From positions 1 to 34,067 of the forward strand of contig JANYHE010000007.1 of assembly GCA_025359215.1 (NCBI GenBank): 34,067 nucleotides of DNA, in the 5' to 3' direction. The DNA comes from Hyphomicrobiales bacterium. GTDB taxonomy: Bacteria > Pseudomonadota > Alphaproteobacteria > Rhizobiales > Aestuariivirgaceae. The notes below the pieces were generated by a model. It saw only the letters and a list, made by a program, of their open reading frames with translations. It was not told the origin of the DNA and searched no databases. A program made the translations under genes and the position numbers. Shown here one piece after another: positions 1 to 8,049 of the stretch. Within the stretch, counting starts at the first letter, position 1, and every line of letters starts with the position of its first letter.

Positions 1-162
1 AATGATGAAAAACTTCTGCCCGATGATTGGCGGGGAAATCATCCGATCACGGATCAAAGTCGTTATGCCCGACAAGTGTGTGATTTTATTGCAGGCATGA
101 CAGATCGATATGCGCTTGATCAGCACAAGCGAATGTTTGACCTTGACCCCCTTTTCCGATAG
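1..162 (+). CDS. dgt: dGTP triphosphohydrolase, C-terminal fragment (5' end outside window)
   Basis: Only the last 53 codons are present, read in frame from base 1 to a TAG at 160-162. The residues include VCDFIAGMTDRYALDQH followed by a short tail ending FDLDPLFR. The 'IAGMTDRYA' segment is the usual C-terminal signature of the dGTPase family (HD-superfamily enzymes that hydrolyse dGTP to deoxyguanosine and triphosphate, or dNTPases of that type). The HD catalytic motif lies off the window. The gene sits 41 bases before argS on the same strand, the order seen in many rhizobial genomes. The assignment is inferred from this short tail plus the neighbourhood. Confidence 0.85.
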   Translation, partial: NDEKLLPDDWRGNHPITDQSRYARQVCDFIAGMTDRYALDQHKRMFDLDPLFR

Positions 163-203
163 GCACAGCCTCTCTTTTTTGATCAAAGGCTTATTTAAGA
201 ATC

Positions 204-1937
204 ATGAATCTTTTTGCGCATTTTCAAGGTGTTGTGCATGGCGCAATTCAAACACTTATTGCCAGTGGCAAGCTGCCGCAAGGTCTTGATCTTTCGCGTG
301 TCACAACCGAACCTCCGCGGGATCAAACGCATGGTGATGTATCAACCAATGCAGCCATGGTTTTGGCCAAGGCAGCAGGTCTGCAACCGCGTATCATCGC
401 AGAAATGCTCGTGCCATTGCTAGCCGCAAATGCCGATGTTGTTTCAGCTTCAGCAGCAGGCCCCGGATTTATTAACATCAAATTGCAAGATGCTTTTTGG
501 CCCAAACTCATGAGTGCCGCGCTTATTTCTGGTGACGATTATGGATCGTCAAAATTGGGTGCTGGCCAAAAAGTAAATGTTGAATATGTGTCTGCCAATC
601 CCACAGGCCCCCTCCATGTTGGTCATTGTCGGGGAGCAATTTTTGGCGATGCTTTGGCTTCGCTTCTGCTGGTCGCCGGTTACGAGGTGACCAAAGAATA
701 TTATATCAATGATGCTGGCGGCCAGGTTGACGTGCTCGCACAATCGGCCATGTTGCGTTACCGCGAAGCATTGGGCGAAGATATTGGTGAAATTCCAGCG
801 GGCCTTTACCCCGGCGACTATCTAAAGCCTGTGGGCCAAAAACTGAAAGAAGAATTTGGTACTTCGCTGCTTGGCAAAAATGACTATCTTGAAATTGTCC
901 GTGCGCGGACGATTGATTTGATGATGGATTTGGTGCGCGATGACTTGGCCAGCCTGAACATCAAGCAGGAAGTATTTTTCTCTGAGAAATCACTTCACAC
1001 CAGTGGAGCCGTTGCCAAGGCCATTGCAAAATTGCGGTTAGAAGGGCTGGTATACCAAGGCAGCTTGCCGCCACCAAAGGGCGAGGTGAATGAAGACTGG
1101 GAAGACCGTGAACAAACATTGTTTAGATCAACCCAATTTGGGGATGATATAGATCGCCCCCTAATGAAATCCGATGGATCGTTCACGTATTTTGCTTCTG
1201 ACGTTGCCTACAGTGCAGACAAAATTGCTCGTGGCTTTGATCAATTGATTTATGTTCTGGGCGCTGACCATGGCGGTTATGTCAAGCGGCTGCAGGCCTT
1301 AGGCAAGGCCTTCGCCGGAGATAAAGTTCAGGTTGATCCAAAGCTCTGCCAGCTGGTGAAGCTGTTTCGCAACGGCGAGCCCGTGCGTATGTCCAAACGG
1401 GCAGGGGAGTTTGTAACCCTTCGCGATGTGGTAGATGAAGTGGGGCCAGATGTGGTGCGCTTCATGATGCTTTATCGCAAAAATGAAGCCCCGTTGGACT
1501 TTGATTTTGCAAAAGTCACGGAACAGTCAAAAGATAACCCGGTTTTTTACGTGCAATATGCTCATGCGCGCATCTGCTCGGTTTTACGCAAAGCAGAAGA
1601 AGCAGGATTGAACATCAAGACCAATTCAGGAATTGATTTCAGTTTGTTGACAGATGAAGCCGAAAAAACCGTAATTCGTAAAATTGCTGAATTTCCCCGC
1701 ATGGTTGAGGCTGCTGCGCTGGCTCACGAACCTCACAGGATTTCATTTTATCTCTATGAATTGGCAAGCGAATTTCATAGTCTTTGGAATAAGGGCAAAG
1801 AGTCGCCGCAATTAAGGTTTATTTTGCAAGATCAGGATAACTTATCATTAACGCGGCTCGCTTTCCTGAGAGTGATTCGCTATAGTTTAGCAAATGGTCT
1901 TCGGATTCTCGGCGTCAGGCCCGTCGAGGAAATGTAA
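204..1937 (+). CDS. argS: Arginyl-tRNA synthetase
   Basis: Class I aminoacyl-tRNA synthetase that charges tRNA-Arg with arginine in the cytoplasm. The 577-residue length is normal for bacterial ArgS. The N-terminal about 110 residues form the ArgS-specific add-1 (tRNA-binding) domain. The HIGH motif appears as HVGH at 138-141 inside [11 protein letters not shown], and the KMSKS-equivalent is MSKR at 396-399. The C-terminal anticodon-binding (DALR) domain begins around residue 450 and ends [14 protein letters not shown]. The ATG at 204 gives the expected N-terminus, although upstream bases show only a weak AAGA ribosome site. It follows dgt by 41 bases and precedes the SPOR gene by 17, suggesting one transcript. 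Confidence 0.97.
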   Translation: MNLFAHFQGVVHGAIQTLIASGKLPQGLDLSRVTTEPPRDQTHGDVSTNAAMVLAKAAGLQPRIIAEMLVPLLAANADVVSASAAGPGFINIKLQDAFWPKLMSAALISGDDYGSSKLGAGQKVNVEYVSANPTGPLHVGHCRGAIFGDALASLLLVAGYEVTKEYYINDAGGQVDVLAQSAMLRYREALGEDIGEIPAGLYPGDYLKPVGQKLKEEFGTSLLGKNDYLEIVRARTIDLMMDLVRDDLASLNIKQEVFFSEKSLHTSGAVAKAIAKLRLEGLVYQGSLPPPKGEVNEDWEDREQTLFRSTQFGDDIDRPLMKSDGSFTYFASDVAYSADKIARGFDQLIYVLGADHGGYVKRLQALGKAFAGDKVQVDPKLCQLVKLFRNGEPVRMSKRAGEFVTLRDVVDEVGPDVVRFMMLYRKNEAPLDFDFAKVTEQSKDNPVFYVQYAHARICSVLRKAEEAGLNIKTNSGIDFSLLTDEAEKTVIRKIAEFPRMVEAAALAHEPHRISFYLYELASEFHSLWNKGKESPQLRFILQDQDNLSLTRLAFLRVIRYSLANGLRILGVRPVEEM

Positions 1938-1954
1938 GAACGGAACGATTGACA

Positions 1955-4366
1955 ATGGACCAAAATACGACTGGTGGCACCGACAAGCGCAATTGGCGCG
2001 AGCGATTGGGCATTGGTGCAAAAGAAGTTGCACCAAAGGACATGCCGCGCATTGCCGAAGAATTTAAACCCGCGCCTGCCGCTCCGAAAGGTCCGGCACC
2101 CACTGGACTGAAGCCAGCACCTATGGCTCCGCGCGTGGCTGCAAAGCCAGCAGCTTCTCCAACACCTATGTTGCGGCCAGCAACAATAGCTCCTGACGCC
2201 TTGGCTAATAAATTGAAGTCGCAGCGCGATGCCGCTGAAAAGCTGGCTGAGCAGCGTGTTTTGGCTGCCCGTCAGCGGGCTGAGGCTGCATTGGGTGCAC
2301 CGGTCGGGGCTCCAAAACCAAAATTCACGTTTGCCGACGACGAGCCAAAACCCTTAAAACCCGTCGGTGCTGGTGCTGTACGACCGGTTGCACCACCACC
2401 TCCATTACGGCCGGCCTCTGCTCTTCCACCAGCTCCAACAAACTTTGCGCCACAAATGGCACCACCAAGACCACCTTTGGGGGGGGCAGCACCTTTGCCA
2501 CCGCAGCGCCCAGCTTTGCCACAACAGGCTTATCCGCAAGGCCAGCCTTATTCACAACAGGCGTATGTACCACAGCAGCAACCGCCACAAGGTTATGTCC
2601 CGCCGCCGGCCTATCGTCCTATTGACCCCGCAACGGGCTATGCGCCGCCGCCCGCTTATGTTCCGCCAGCAAGTTACAATCCACCTCCTAGGCCCTCTTA
2701 TGGTGCTCCAGCGAGTCAGCAGCAACCGCGCTTGCAAGTTCCCGTAAGAGGCGGGCAGGGTGATGAATACTTGCCAACGGGCTACGAAACTCAGGCGCGT
2801 CAGAGTCCAAGATTGTCGCCAACTGCGCCGGGCAAGGCTCCACAGCCACAAAGTTATGCCGATGCGGAAGATGATATTTTTGAAAAGCCAGCTACGCCAA
2901 GAAGCCAGCGTCGAGCCACCGCTAATGATTACCAGCAGGCCTACCGTGAAGTTGAATCAGGATACGATGATGAACCTTCGCGTTCAAACGTGCCTTGGAT
3001 TTTAGCGGGTCTACTCTTGTTGGTATTAGCAGTATTCGGCTCTATTTGGGCCTACACGAATTACGTAAAGCCACAAATGGCTGTTACTTCAGGTCAAACC
3101 GTTCCACTGGTCAAGGCGCCCGATCAAGCAACCAAGGTAACACCTGATACAGCAGCACCCGCTGTTGCACCGGGCCAAGTTGTCCAACCCACAAAAAAGC
3201 AGATTTATGATCGCATTGTGGGTGATCGTGAAGTTCTTGGTGGTCAAATTGTGCCAACTGAGCAAACGCCGGTGCAACCCGCCACAAACAGCCAAGCTGT
3301 GCCAGCCCCTGCTGATGCTGCACCTGCCGCCAACACCGGAACCGGTGCTGATGGCACGCCGCTTCCGCTGCCTCCCCCACCAGGGGCAACGGGTGATGGC
3401 ACGCAAGGATCGCTGGATCCCGCGGGAAAATCTGATCAGCAAATAGCAAATATAACTCCAGCCGCCGGCGCAAGCCCGGCGGCAAATTTGCCTTTAGAAG
3501 TGCCTTCAGTTCCAGCACAAGTTGCAACTGTGGCTGACAAAGCCCAAACGATAATTTCATCACCAAAAGTAGTTGCTCCAGCCGCAGTATCGGCTGTGAC
3601 TCCCACACCTATAGTGCCCAGCGCAGATCAAGCCAGTGAAACAATTCAAGATGCACCTGCTGTGGAACAAAAGCCGGCAGCCGCAGACACACCCAAAAAA
3701 GCCAAGATTGTAGAACGCAAAAAACAAGTGGCTGATGAAACCGCTCAAAAGTCACTCGGGTCAAAGCCTCTGGTTTTAGTGCCACCGTCAAAGAAAATAG
3801 CAAGCGCTCAAGATGAAGTTGTAATCGCGGAATCAACACCGAACACCGCTGGCGGGCTTTATGGCAACGCTCCGCTGACACAATCGACAGTAGCTCAACC
3901 TGCTATCGCCACCCCCGATAATACGGCAGTAACTGAAGCCCCGATAAAGAAACGCAGAACCTTGCTCGATCTGTTCAAGAAAAGTGACGCAGCCACCGAT
4001 GCAGGCGACAGCAGCCTTGTCCAAGCTGGCCAGCCAGAATTAGTGCCCGAAGCCAAGCCTGCCCAACAGATTGCTGCTGCAACACCGCGTGTGGTCGAAC
4101 CCACTGTGAGTCCGACTGGTGCCTATGTGGCGCAATTAGCCTCGTTTAAATCGCGATCGGAAGCTACCCAAGAATACAACAGAATGCGCAACAAACACGG
4201 TGAAATCGTCGGTCGATATGCGCCGATTGTTTCAGAAGCGCAAGTTGCAGGCACAACCCGTTATCGTTTGAGCCTTGGGCCTATGGCTACATCCAATGTC
4301 GCATCCAGTGTTTGCCAGTCGCTTTTCGCAGCGGGTGAGCGGGATTGTCTAGTACACCGTCAGTAG
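1955..4366 (+). CDS. SPOR-domain membrane protein with long Pro/Gln-rich cytoplasmic region
   Basis: A large (803 residue) single-pass membrane protein. Residues 1-340 are low-complexity and rich in Pro, Ala and Gln, with tyrosine-containing repeats of the PPAY / QGY type near residues 195-255. One hydrophobic segment (about 346-368, WILAGLLLLVLAVFG) predicts type II topology with the rest in the periplasm. A long Ala/Pro/Thr-rich linker leads to a SPOR domain at about 722-803 (AYVAQLASFKSRSEA ... CQSLFAAGERDC). SPOR domains bind denuded septal peptidoglycan, so a role at the division site is likely but inferred. The ATG at 1955 is preferred over an in-frame TTG at 1949 because GGA at 1942-1944 is better spaced. 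It sits between argS and nagZ, as in related alphaproteobacteria. Confidence 0.9.
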   Translation: MDQNTTGGTDKRNWRERLGIGAKEVAPKDMPRIAEEFKPAPAAPKGPAPTGLKPAPMAPRVAAKPAASPTPMLRPATIAPDALANKLKSQRDAAEKLAEQRVLAARQRAEAALGAPVGAPKPKFTFADDEPKPLKPVGAGAVRPVAPPPPLRPASALPPAPTNFAPQMAPPRPPLGGAAPLPPQRPALPQQAYPQGQPYSQQAYVPQQQPPQGYVPPPAYRPIDPATGYAPPPAYVPPASYNPPPRPSYGAPASQQQPRLQVPVRGGQGDEYLPTGYETQARQSPRLSPTAPGKAPQPQSYADAEDDIFEKPATPRSQRRATANDYQQAYREVESGYDDEPSRSNVPWILAGLLLLVLAVFGSIWAYTNYVKPQMAVTSGQTVPLVKAPDQATKVTPDTAAPAVAPGQVVQPTKKQIYDRIVGDREVLGGQIVPTEQTPVQPATNSQAVPAPADAAPAANTGTGADGTPLPLPPPPGATGDGTQGSLDPAGKSDQQIANITPAAGASPAANLPLEVPSVPAQVATVADKAQTIISSPKVVAPAAVSAVTPTPIVPSADQASETIQDAPAVEQKPAAADTPKKAKIVERKKQVADETAQKSLGSKPLVLVPPSKKIASAQDEVVIAESTPNTAGGLYGNAPLTQSTVAQPAIATPDNTAVTEAPIKKRRTLLDLFKKSDAATDAGDSSLVQAGQPELVPEAKPAQQIAAATPRVVEPTVSPTGAYVAQLASFKSRSEATQEYNRMRNKHGEIVGRYAPIVSEAQVAGTTRYRLSLGPMATSNVASSVCQSLFAAGERDCLVHRQ

Positions 4367-4394
4367 TAAAATAACGGAAGAAAGCATCACTTTT

Positions 4395-5405
4395 ATGACG
4401 ATTAGCGCCTTCATCAGTGGTTGCGCCTCAACTGGATTGTCCAATTCGGAGACCAATTTTTTCTCGAAAACAAACCCGTGGGGCCTCATTCTCTTTAAGC
4501 GTAACGTCGAATCGCCCGACCAGATTAAGCAGCTCACAGCACAATTCAGGGCTGCCGTAGGCCGCAAAGATGCTCCCGTCTTTATCGATCAGGAAGGGGG
4601 AAGGGTGCAGCGCCTTGGCCCACCTTTATGGCGGCAATATCCCGCTGCCGAAGCTTACGGAAAACTCTATGACCGTTGCGCAAGCCTAGCGTTGCGCACC
4701 GCCCGCAATGTAGGACGCCTGATGGCCGAAGATCTTGAGGAAATTGGCATTACGTCAAGCTGCTTGCCAGTGCTCGATGTTCCGCAGCCCGGCGCCCATG
4801 ATGTGATTGGCAACCGTGCCTATGCAACCCGCATTGAAAACGTCATGATCCTTGCCCGCATGCACACCATTGGTCTGATGGAGGGTGGTGTTTTACCTGT
4901 GATGAAACACATTCCCGGCCACGGCCGCTCCATGGTCGACAGTCATAAAGATTTGCCAATTGTTAAAGCCAAGCGACTGGAATTGGAGACAGTTGATTTC
5001 CCGCCCTTTGTGGCCTTTGCCGATTGCCCCATGGCCATGACAGCCCATGTGATCTACGAAGCGATTGATTCTGAGAATCCAGCCACTTTGTCACGCAAAG
5101 TTATCCGTGACGTGATCCGCAAGTTGATCAATTTTCAAGGCCTGCTGATGACTGATGATTTGTCGATGAAAGCCTTGGGTGGAACATTTGCCGAAAAGTC
5201 CAAGCGCGCGCTCGATGCCGGTTGCGATATGCTGCTGCATTGCAATGGCGTTTTAGCAGAAATGGAAGAGGTGGCCGCCGCCGCCGGACCACTGACAGGC
5301 AAAGCCATGCGCCGCGCAAAACAAGCGTTGAAAGCCCGCCGGAAACCCTTGCCATATGATAAGAAGGCTGCTCTGAAAGACCTCGAAGCCATAATGACAT
5401 CCTAG
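4395..5405 (+). CDS. nagZ: Beta-N-acetylhexosaminidase (GH3), peptidoglycan recycling
   Basis: Glycoside hydrolase family 3 enzyme that removes N-acetylglucosamine from anhydro-muropeptides in the cytoplasm during cell-wall recycling. The 336-residue length is normal for the short, single-domain NagZ group. Visible family motifs are DQEGGRVQRL, the catalytic loop KHIPGHGRSMVDSHKDLP (171-188, with the acid/base-region His and Asp), and MTDDLSM (252-258) carrying the likely nucleophilic aspartate. The N-terminus MTISAFISGCAS superficially resembles a lipobox, but it aligns with the first strand of NagZ and is not a signal peptide. A GGAAG lies upstream of the ATG. It is 28 bases after the SPOR gene and 12 bases before scpA. 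Confidence 0.95.
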   Translation: MTISAFISGCASTGLSNSETNFFSKTNPWGLILFKRNVESPDQIKQLTAQFRAAVGRKDAPVFIDQEGGRVQRLGPPLWRQYPAAEAYGKLYDRCASLALRTARNVGRLMAEDLEEIGITSSCLPVLDVPQPGAHDVIGNRAYATRIENVMILARMHTIGLMEGGVLPVMKHIPGHGRSMVDSHKDLPIVKAKRLELETVDFPPFVAFADCPMAMTAHVIYEAIDSENPATLSRKVIRDVIRKLINFQGLLMTDDLSMKALGGTFAEKSKRALDAGCDMLLHCNGVLAEMEEVAAAAGPLTGKAMRRAKQALKARRKPLPYDKKAALKDLEAIMTS

Positions 5406-5417
5406 GGTAGGACAAGC

Positions 5418-6239
5418 GTGTCGGATAAGTTAGAAACAACGGAAGAGCAAGCCTGGCCTGATGGGTCAGATCCGTTGCGCGTAACTGTTCCACCACCTGA
5501 AGAAACCGAGCTCATTGTTGATGTAGGTGGCTTTGAAGGGCCGCTCGATTTGCTTTTGGAATTGGCCCGCGCCCATAAAATTGATTTGGCGCAAGTTTCA
5601 ATTCTCACTCTCGCCAACCAGTATTTAATCTTCATCGAAAAAGCCCAGAAAATGCGGCTTGATGTTGCCGCTGATTATCTGGTGATGGCGGCATGGCTTG
5701 CTTACCTTAAATCGCGCCTTTTAATTCCGGCTCCACCCTCAACCGATGAAGCCGCCCCACTAGATATGGCAGCGCGCCTAGCGTTTCGCCTGCAACGGCT
5801 GCAAGGCATGCGTGACTCAGCTGCTAAACTTATGGCCCGGGCTCAATTGGGTGTTGATGTTTTCATTCGCGGTGCGCCTCAACCGCTCGTTGTCGATGTT
5901 CAGCGCGAATACTCGGATAATCTTATCGATTTGCTAAAAGCCTATGCTGATCGCCGCCAGCGCAAAGTGGTGCGCCAAATTTATACTGTGAAGCGCCAGC
6001 TGACTTGGTCAATTAAAGAAGCACGTGAGACTTTAGAGCGCCTTGTGGGCACGATGGATGAATGGGGCACATTTGATATGTGGCTGGAAAAATATCTGGC
6101 AACGAAGGAAACCCGCCGTTCTGTGCGCGCTTCCAGCTTTACAGCCAGTTTGGAACTTGCTCGTGATGGCAGGATTGAAATGCGCCAAGATGAGGCGTTT
6201 AAACCCATATACATGCGCCGCCGCGGCGAAGCAGCTTGA
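5418..6239 (+). CDS. scpA: Segregation and condensation protein A (kleisin)
   Basis: ScpA is the kleisin that bridges the SMC ATPase heads and, with ScpB, forms the bacterial condensin complex acting on the nucleoid. The 273-residue protein shows the family core FEGPLDLLLELARAHKIDL (about 39-57), then VAADYLVMAAWLAYLKSRLL, which is the helical SMC-neck-binding region. The C-terminal winged helix ends KPIYMRRRG. The start is GTG at 5418, preceded by AGGGTAGGAC at a suitable distance. The N-terminal 35 residues are acidic and proline-rich. scpB starts at or just after the end of this gene, indicating translational coupling. Confidence 0.95.
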   Translation: MSDKLETTEEQAWPDGSDPLRVTVPPPEETELIVDVGGFEGPLDLLLELARAHKIDLAQVSILTLANQYLIFIEKAQKMRLDVAADYLVMAAWLAYLKSRLLIPAPPSTDEAAPLDMAARLAFRLQRLQGMRDSAAKLMARAQLGVDVFIRGAPQPLVVDVQREYSDNLIDLLKAYADRRQRKVVRQIYTVKRQLTWSIKEARETLERLVGTMDEWGTFDMWLEKYLATKETRRSVRASSFTASLELARDGRIEMRQDEAFKPIYMRRRGEAA

Positions 6240-6253
6240 ACAGGAAAACGAGA

Positions 6254-7009
6254 GTGCATTCACAAGCCATGCCAACCGACAATGACAATGAAATGGAAAC
6301 AGAAGCCGTGGTTACCATGCACCCACGCGCTGAACGCAGCCAACATTTGCGCATTATCGAGGCCATGCTCTTTGCATCAGCCGAACCTGTTTCAATCGAA
6401 AAATTTCAAGAGTTTCTGCCTCAAGGCACCGACATTTCGGGGCTGCTGGCAGACCTTCAGGAAAACTATAGCAATCGCGGCGTGAATCTTGTTCAAGTTT
6501 CCGGAAAATGGGCTTTGCGCACCGCTGAGGACATGAGTTCGATTCTGCGCAAAGAAACCGTTGAACAAAAAAAGCTGACGAAAGCCGCCCTCGAAACCTT
6601 ATCGATTGTTGCTTATCACCAACCCACAACGCGGGCTGAAATTGAAGATATTCGCGGCGTTGCTATTTCAAAAGGCACTCTCGATAACCTTTTAGAAATT
6701 GGTTGGGTGCGGATGCGCGGTCGGCGCAAGACACCGGGAAGACCAGTAACCTATGGCACAACCGAAGCGTTTCTCAATCACTTTGGCCTCAATGAGCTCA
6801 CTGATTTGCCAGGCTTGCAAGAGTTGAAAGCTGCTGGCTTGCTTGAAGGCAACATTCCGCCGGGCTTCGATGTGCCTGTGCCACGCGTGACGGATGAATT
6901 GACCCCCGATGAAGACCCGTTGGATGGCACTGAGCAATTGCCACTTGAAATGCACTTGCCTGATGAAAGCGAAACGCCTGCCGCTGAGGACCAAGCGCCA
7001 AACCCTTAA
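6254..7009 (+). CDS. scpB: Segregation and condensation protein B
   Basis: ScpB is the winged-helix partner of ScpA in the SMC condensin complex. Visible family stretches are LRIIEAMLFASAEPVS, KAALETLSIVAYHQPTTRAEIEDIRGV and the GRRKTPGRPVTYGTT segment followed by FLNHFGLNELTDLP. The C-terminal about 50 residues are acidic and proline-rich, likely disordered. Start choice: the open frame begins with TTG at 6236, overlapping the scpA stop. AGGA at 6242-6245 is ideally placed for GTG at 6254, giving 251 residues, so that start is preferred; ATG 6269 is also possible. The tatABC genes that often follow scpB in alphaproteobacteria are not present here. Confidence 0.93.
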   Translation: MHSQAMPTDNDNEMETEAVVTMHPRAERSQHLRIIEAMLFASAEPVSIEKFQEFLPQGTDISGLLADLQENYSNRGVNLVQVSGKWALRTAEDMSSILRKETVEQKKLTKAALETLSIVAYHQPTTRAEIEDIRGVAISKGTLDNLLEIGWVRMRGRRKTPGRPVTYGTTEAFLNHFGLNELTDLPGLQELKAAGLLEGNIPPGFDVPVPRVTDELTPDEDPLDGTEQLPLEMHLPDESETPAAEDQAPNP

Positions 7010-7099
7010 GCGTTTACCTTAACTCTTCATCGTTAATTTCGAATGCCCTGCGTTTACCATAGGTTACGCTCGCGCTGATGCTGAATTTATCATATACAT

Positions 7100-7362
7100 T
7101 TTTACACGAATTCAGTTTCGTCCGTCTCGCTTCTCTCCAAGATGCACGGACAAGACTCCAGAGGAACGGTTTGAAGGCCAGCACCGCTCGGGCCGTTCCT
7201 CCAGCACCTTTCAGAAAGCCGAGGGATCAGGCCCGCCGCATCACCTGGTTTCAAGGCTCGCCGGTCCGAGCCGAATCGAGTGGCCTCCTCGTTCAGAACA
7301 CCTCGGACCGGCACCCATTCATAAGTCATAAAAAAAGCCCCGGAAAACCGGGGCTTTTTTTT
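7100..7362 (+). ncRNA. Candidate structured RNA of unknown family, ending at a rho-independent terminator
   Basis: The gene-free stretch 7010-7374 contains a GC-rich tract with consecutive inverted repeats. GTCCGT 7120-7125 pairs with ACGGAC 7146-7151. GAGGAACGG 7161-7169 pairs with CCGTTCCTC 7193-7201. A CAGG/CCTG helix lies inside an AGCC/GGCT helix in about 7216-7258. GCCGGTCCGAG 7260-7270 pairs with CTCGGACCGGC 7302-7312, with an inner GAAtCGAG/CTCGTTC helix. The series ends at the terminator 7330-7362, which fits a plus-strand RNA. The signature bases of SRP RNA, RNase P, tmRNA and SAM-II were looked for and not found. Bases 7010-7100 are AT-rich and could carry a promoter. No convincing protein is encoded. 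Confidence 0.35.
7330..7362. terminator. Bidirectional rho-independent terminator
   Basis: A seven-pair GC stem (GCCCCGG 7337-7343 with CCGGGGC 7348-7354) closes an AAAA loop. It is flanked by seven A on the left and eight T on the right, so it can work in both directions. It would terminate rpmG on the minus strand and any plus-strand transcript from the scpB side or the candidate RNA. Confidence 0.9.
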
Positions 7363-7374
7363 GGCAAAAACCAA

Positions 7375-7542
7375 TTACTTAATTTTGGTTTCTTTGAATT
7401 CCACGTGCTTGCGCGCTACGGGATCATATTTCATGAACGAGAACTTCTCGGTCTTGGTGCGCGAATTCTTCTTGGTCACATAGAAAAAACCAGTATCGGC
7501 AGTCGATGCCAGCTTAATCTTGATAACGTTACCTTTAGCCAT
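7375..7542 (-). CDS. rpmG: 50S ribosomal protein L33
   Basis: Small basic protein of the large ribosomal subunit. The 55 residues, starting [11 protein letters not shown] and ending [10 protein letters not shown], match the alphaproteobacterial L33 pattern ([17 protein letters not shown] in the middle). It has no CxxC pairs, so it is the zinc-independent form. The open frame extends 12 codons further upstream, but the internal ATG at 7542 gives the conserved N-terminus. It lies downstream of the DUF983 gene by 60 bases and is followed by the strong terminator at 7330-7362. Confidence 0.95.
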   Translation of the reverse strand: MAKGNVIKIKLASTADTGFFYVTKKNSRTKTEKFSFMKYDPVARKHVEFKETKIK

Positions 7543-7602
7543 AATAGTCTCCGAAAATCTCTTTGTGGGGCGATACACCCCATTGGGCGTGGAAAGTCAA
7601 GG

Positions 7603-7980
7603 TCACTGTTGATGTGTGGCAAATCCATGCATCCGAAGCGCCCATTGCAGGCCTACAATAGCCCCTTTGATGGGCTGTAACAGCCCCAATGTGAGCGCAA
7701 AAGTCATCGGTACCCAAAAGGCCAATTGCAGCCAAATTTCCGGGTGCCACACGCGCTCAACAATAACCAAAGCGGGAATCACAATATGCCCCACCACCAT
7801 CATGGTGAAATAGGGGGGTGCATCATCAGCGCGTTGGTGGTGCAGATCTTCGCCACATACGTCGCAAGTGTCAGCAACCTTAATGAAGGCTCTAAAAAGG
7901 TGCCCCTTGCCGCAGGCCGGGCAACGACAAAACAGCCCTCTGGCCATCGCAGACTTCCATGAACGCTCAATCTGATACAT
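7603..7980 (-). CDS. DUF983 family membrane protein with zinc-ribbon-like cysteines
   Basis: Short membrane protein of unknown function in the DUF983 family. Two CxxC pairs (CPAC and CDVC, separated by about 18 residues) suggest an N-terminal zinc ribbon. The conserved ADDAPPYFTMMVVGHIVIP then leads into two hydrophobic segments, the second being WLQLAFWVPMTFALTLGLL. The open frame begins with a TTG at 8049, directly after the rnr stop. The ATG at 7980 leaves the expected short lead before ARGLFCRCP and gives 125 residues, but its ribosome site is poor, so the start is uncertain. Position between rnr and rpmG is common in rhizobial genomes. Confidence 0.85.
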   Translation of the reverse strand: MYQIERSWKSAMARGLFCRCPACGKGHLFRAFIKVADTCDVCGEDLHHQRADDAPPYFTMMVVGHIVIPALVIVERVWHPEIWLQLAFWVPMTFALTLGLLQPIKGAIVGLQWALRMHGFATHQQ

Positions 7981-8049
7981 TGCTCCAAACTGGGCCACCG
8001 ATACCAACTGTTCAAATCCACCTTCCGTCACAGCGGCAACGCGTCGCAA

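Noticed and set aside
4395-4440. Possible lipobox in the N-terminus of NagZ (SGCAS)
   Set aside because: There is no preceding basic and hydrophobic signal segment; the residues align with the start of the NagZ barrel, a cytoplasmic enzyme.
7100-7362. Identification of the candidate RNA as SRP RNA, RNase P RNA, tmRNA or a SAM-II riboswitch
   Set aside because: The conserved bases of each (for example the SRP GGAAG tetraloop region, the RNase P GAGGAAAGTC core, a tmRNA ANDN tag) were looked for and not found.
7102-7374. 90-residue minus-strand open frame downstream of rpmG
   Set aside because: It would start within the terminator/rpmG stop region and covers the same inverted repeats; no family resemblance.
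7078-7680. 200-residue plus-strand open frame over the intergenic region and rpmG
   Set aside because: It runs antisense through rpmG and the terminator, has no recognisable domain or ribosome site, and its first half coincides with the inverted repeats of the candidate RNA.
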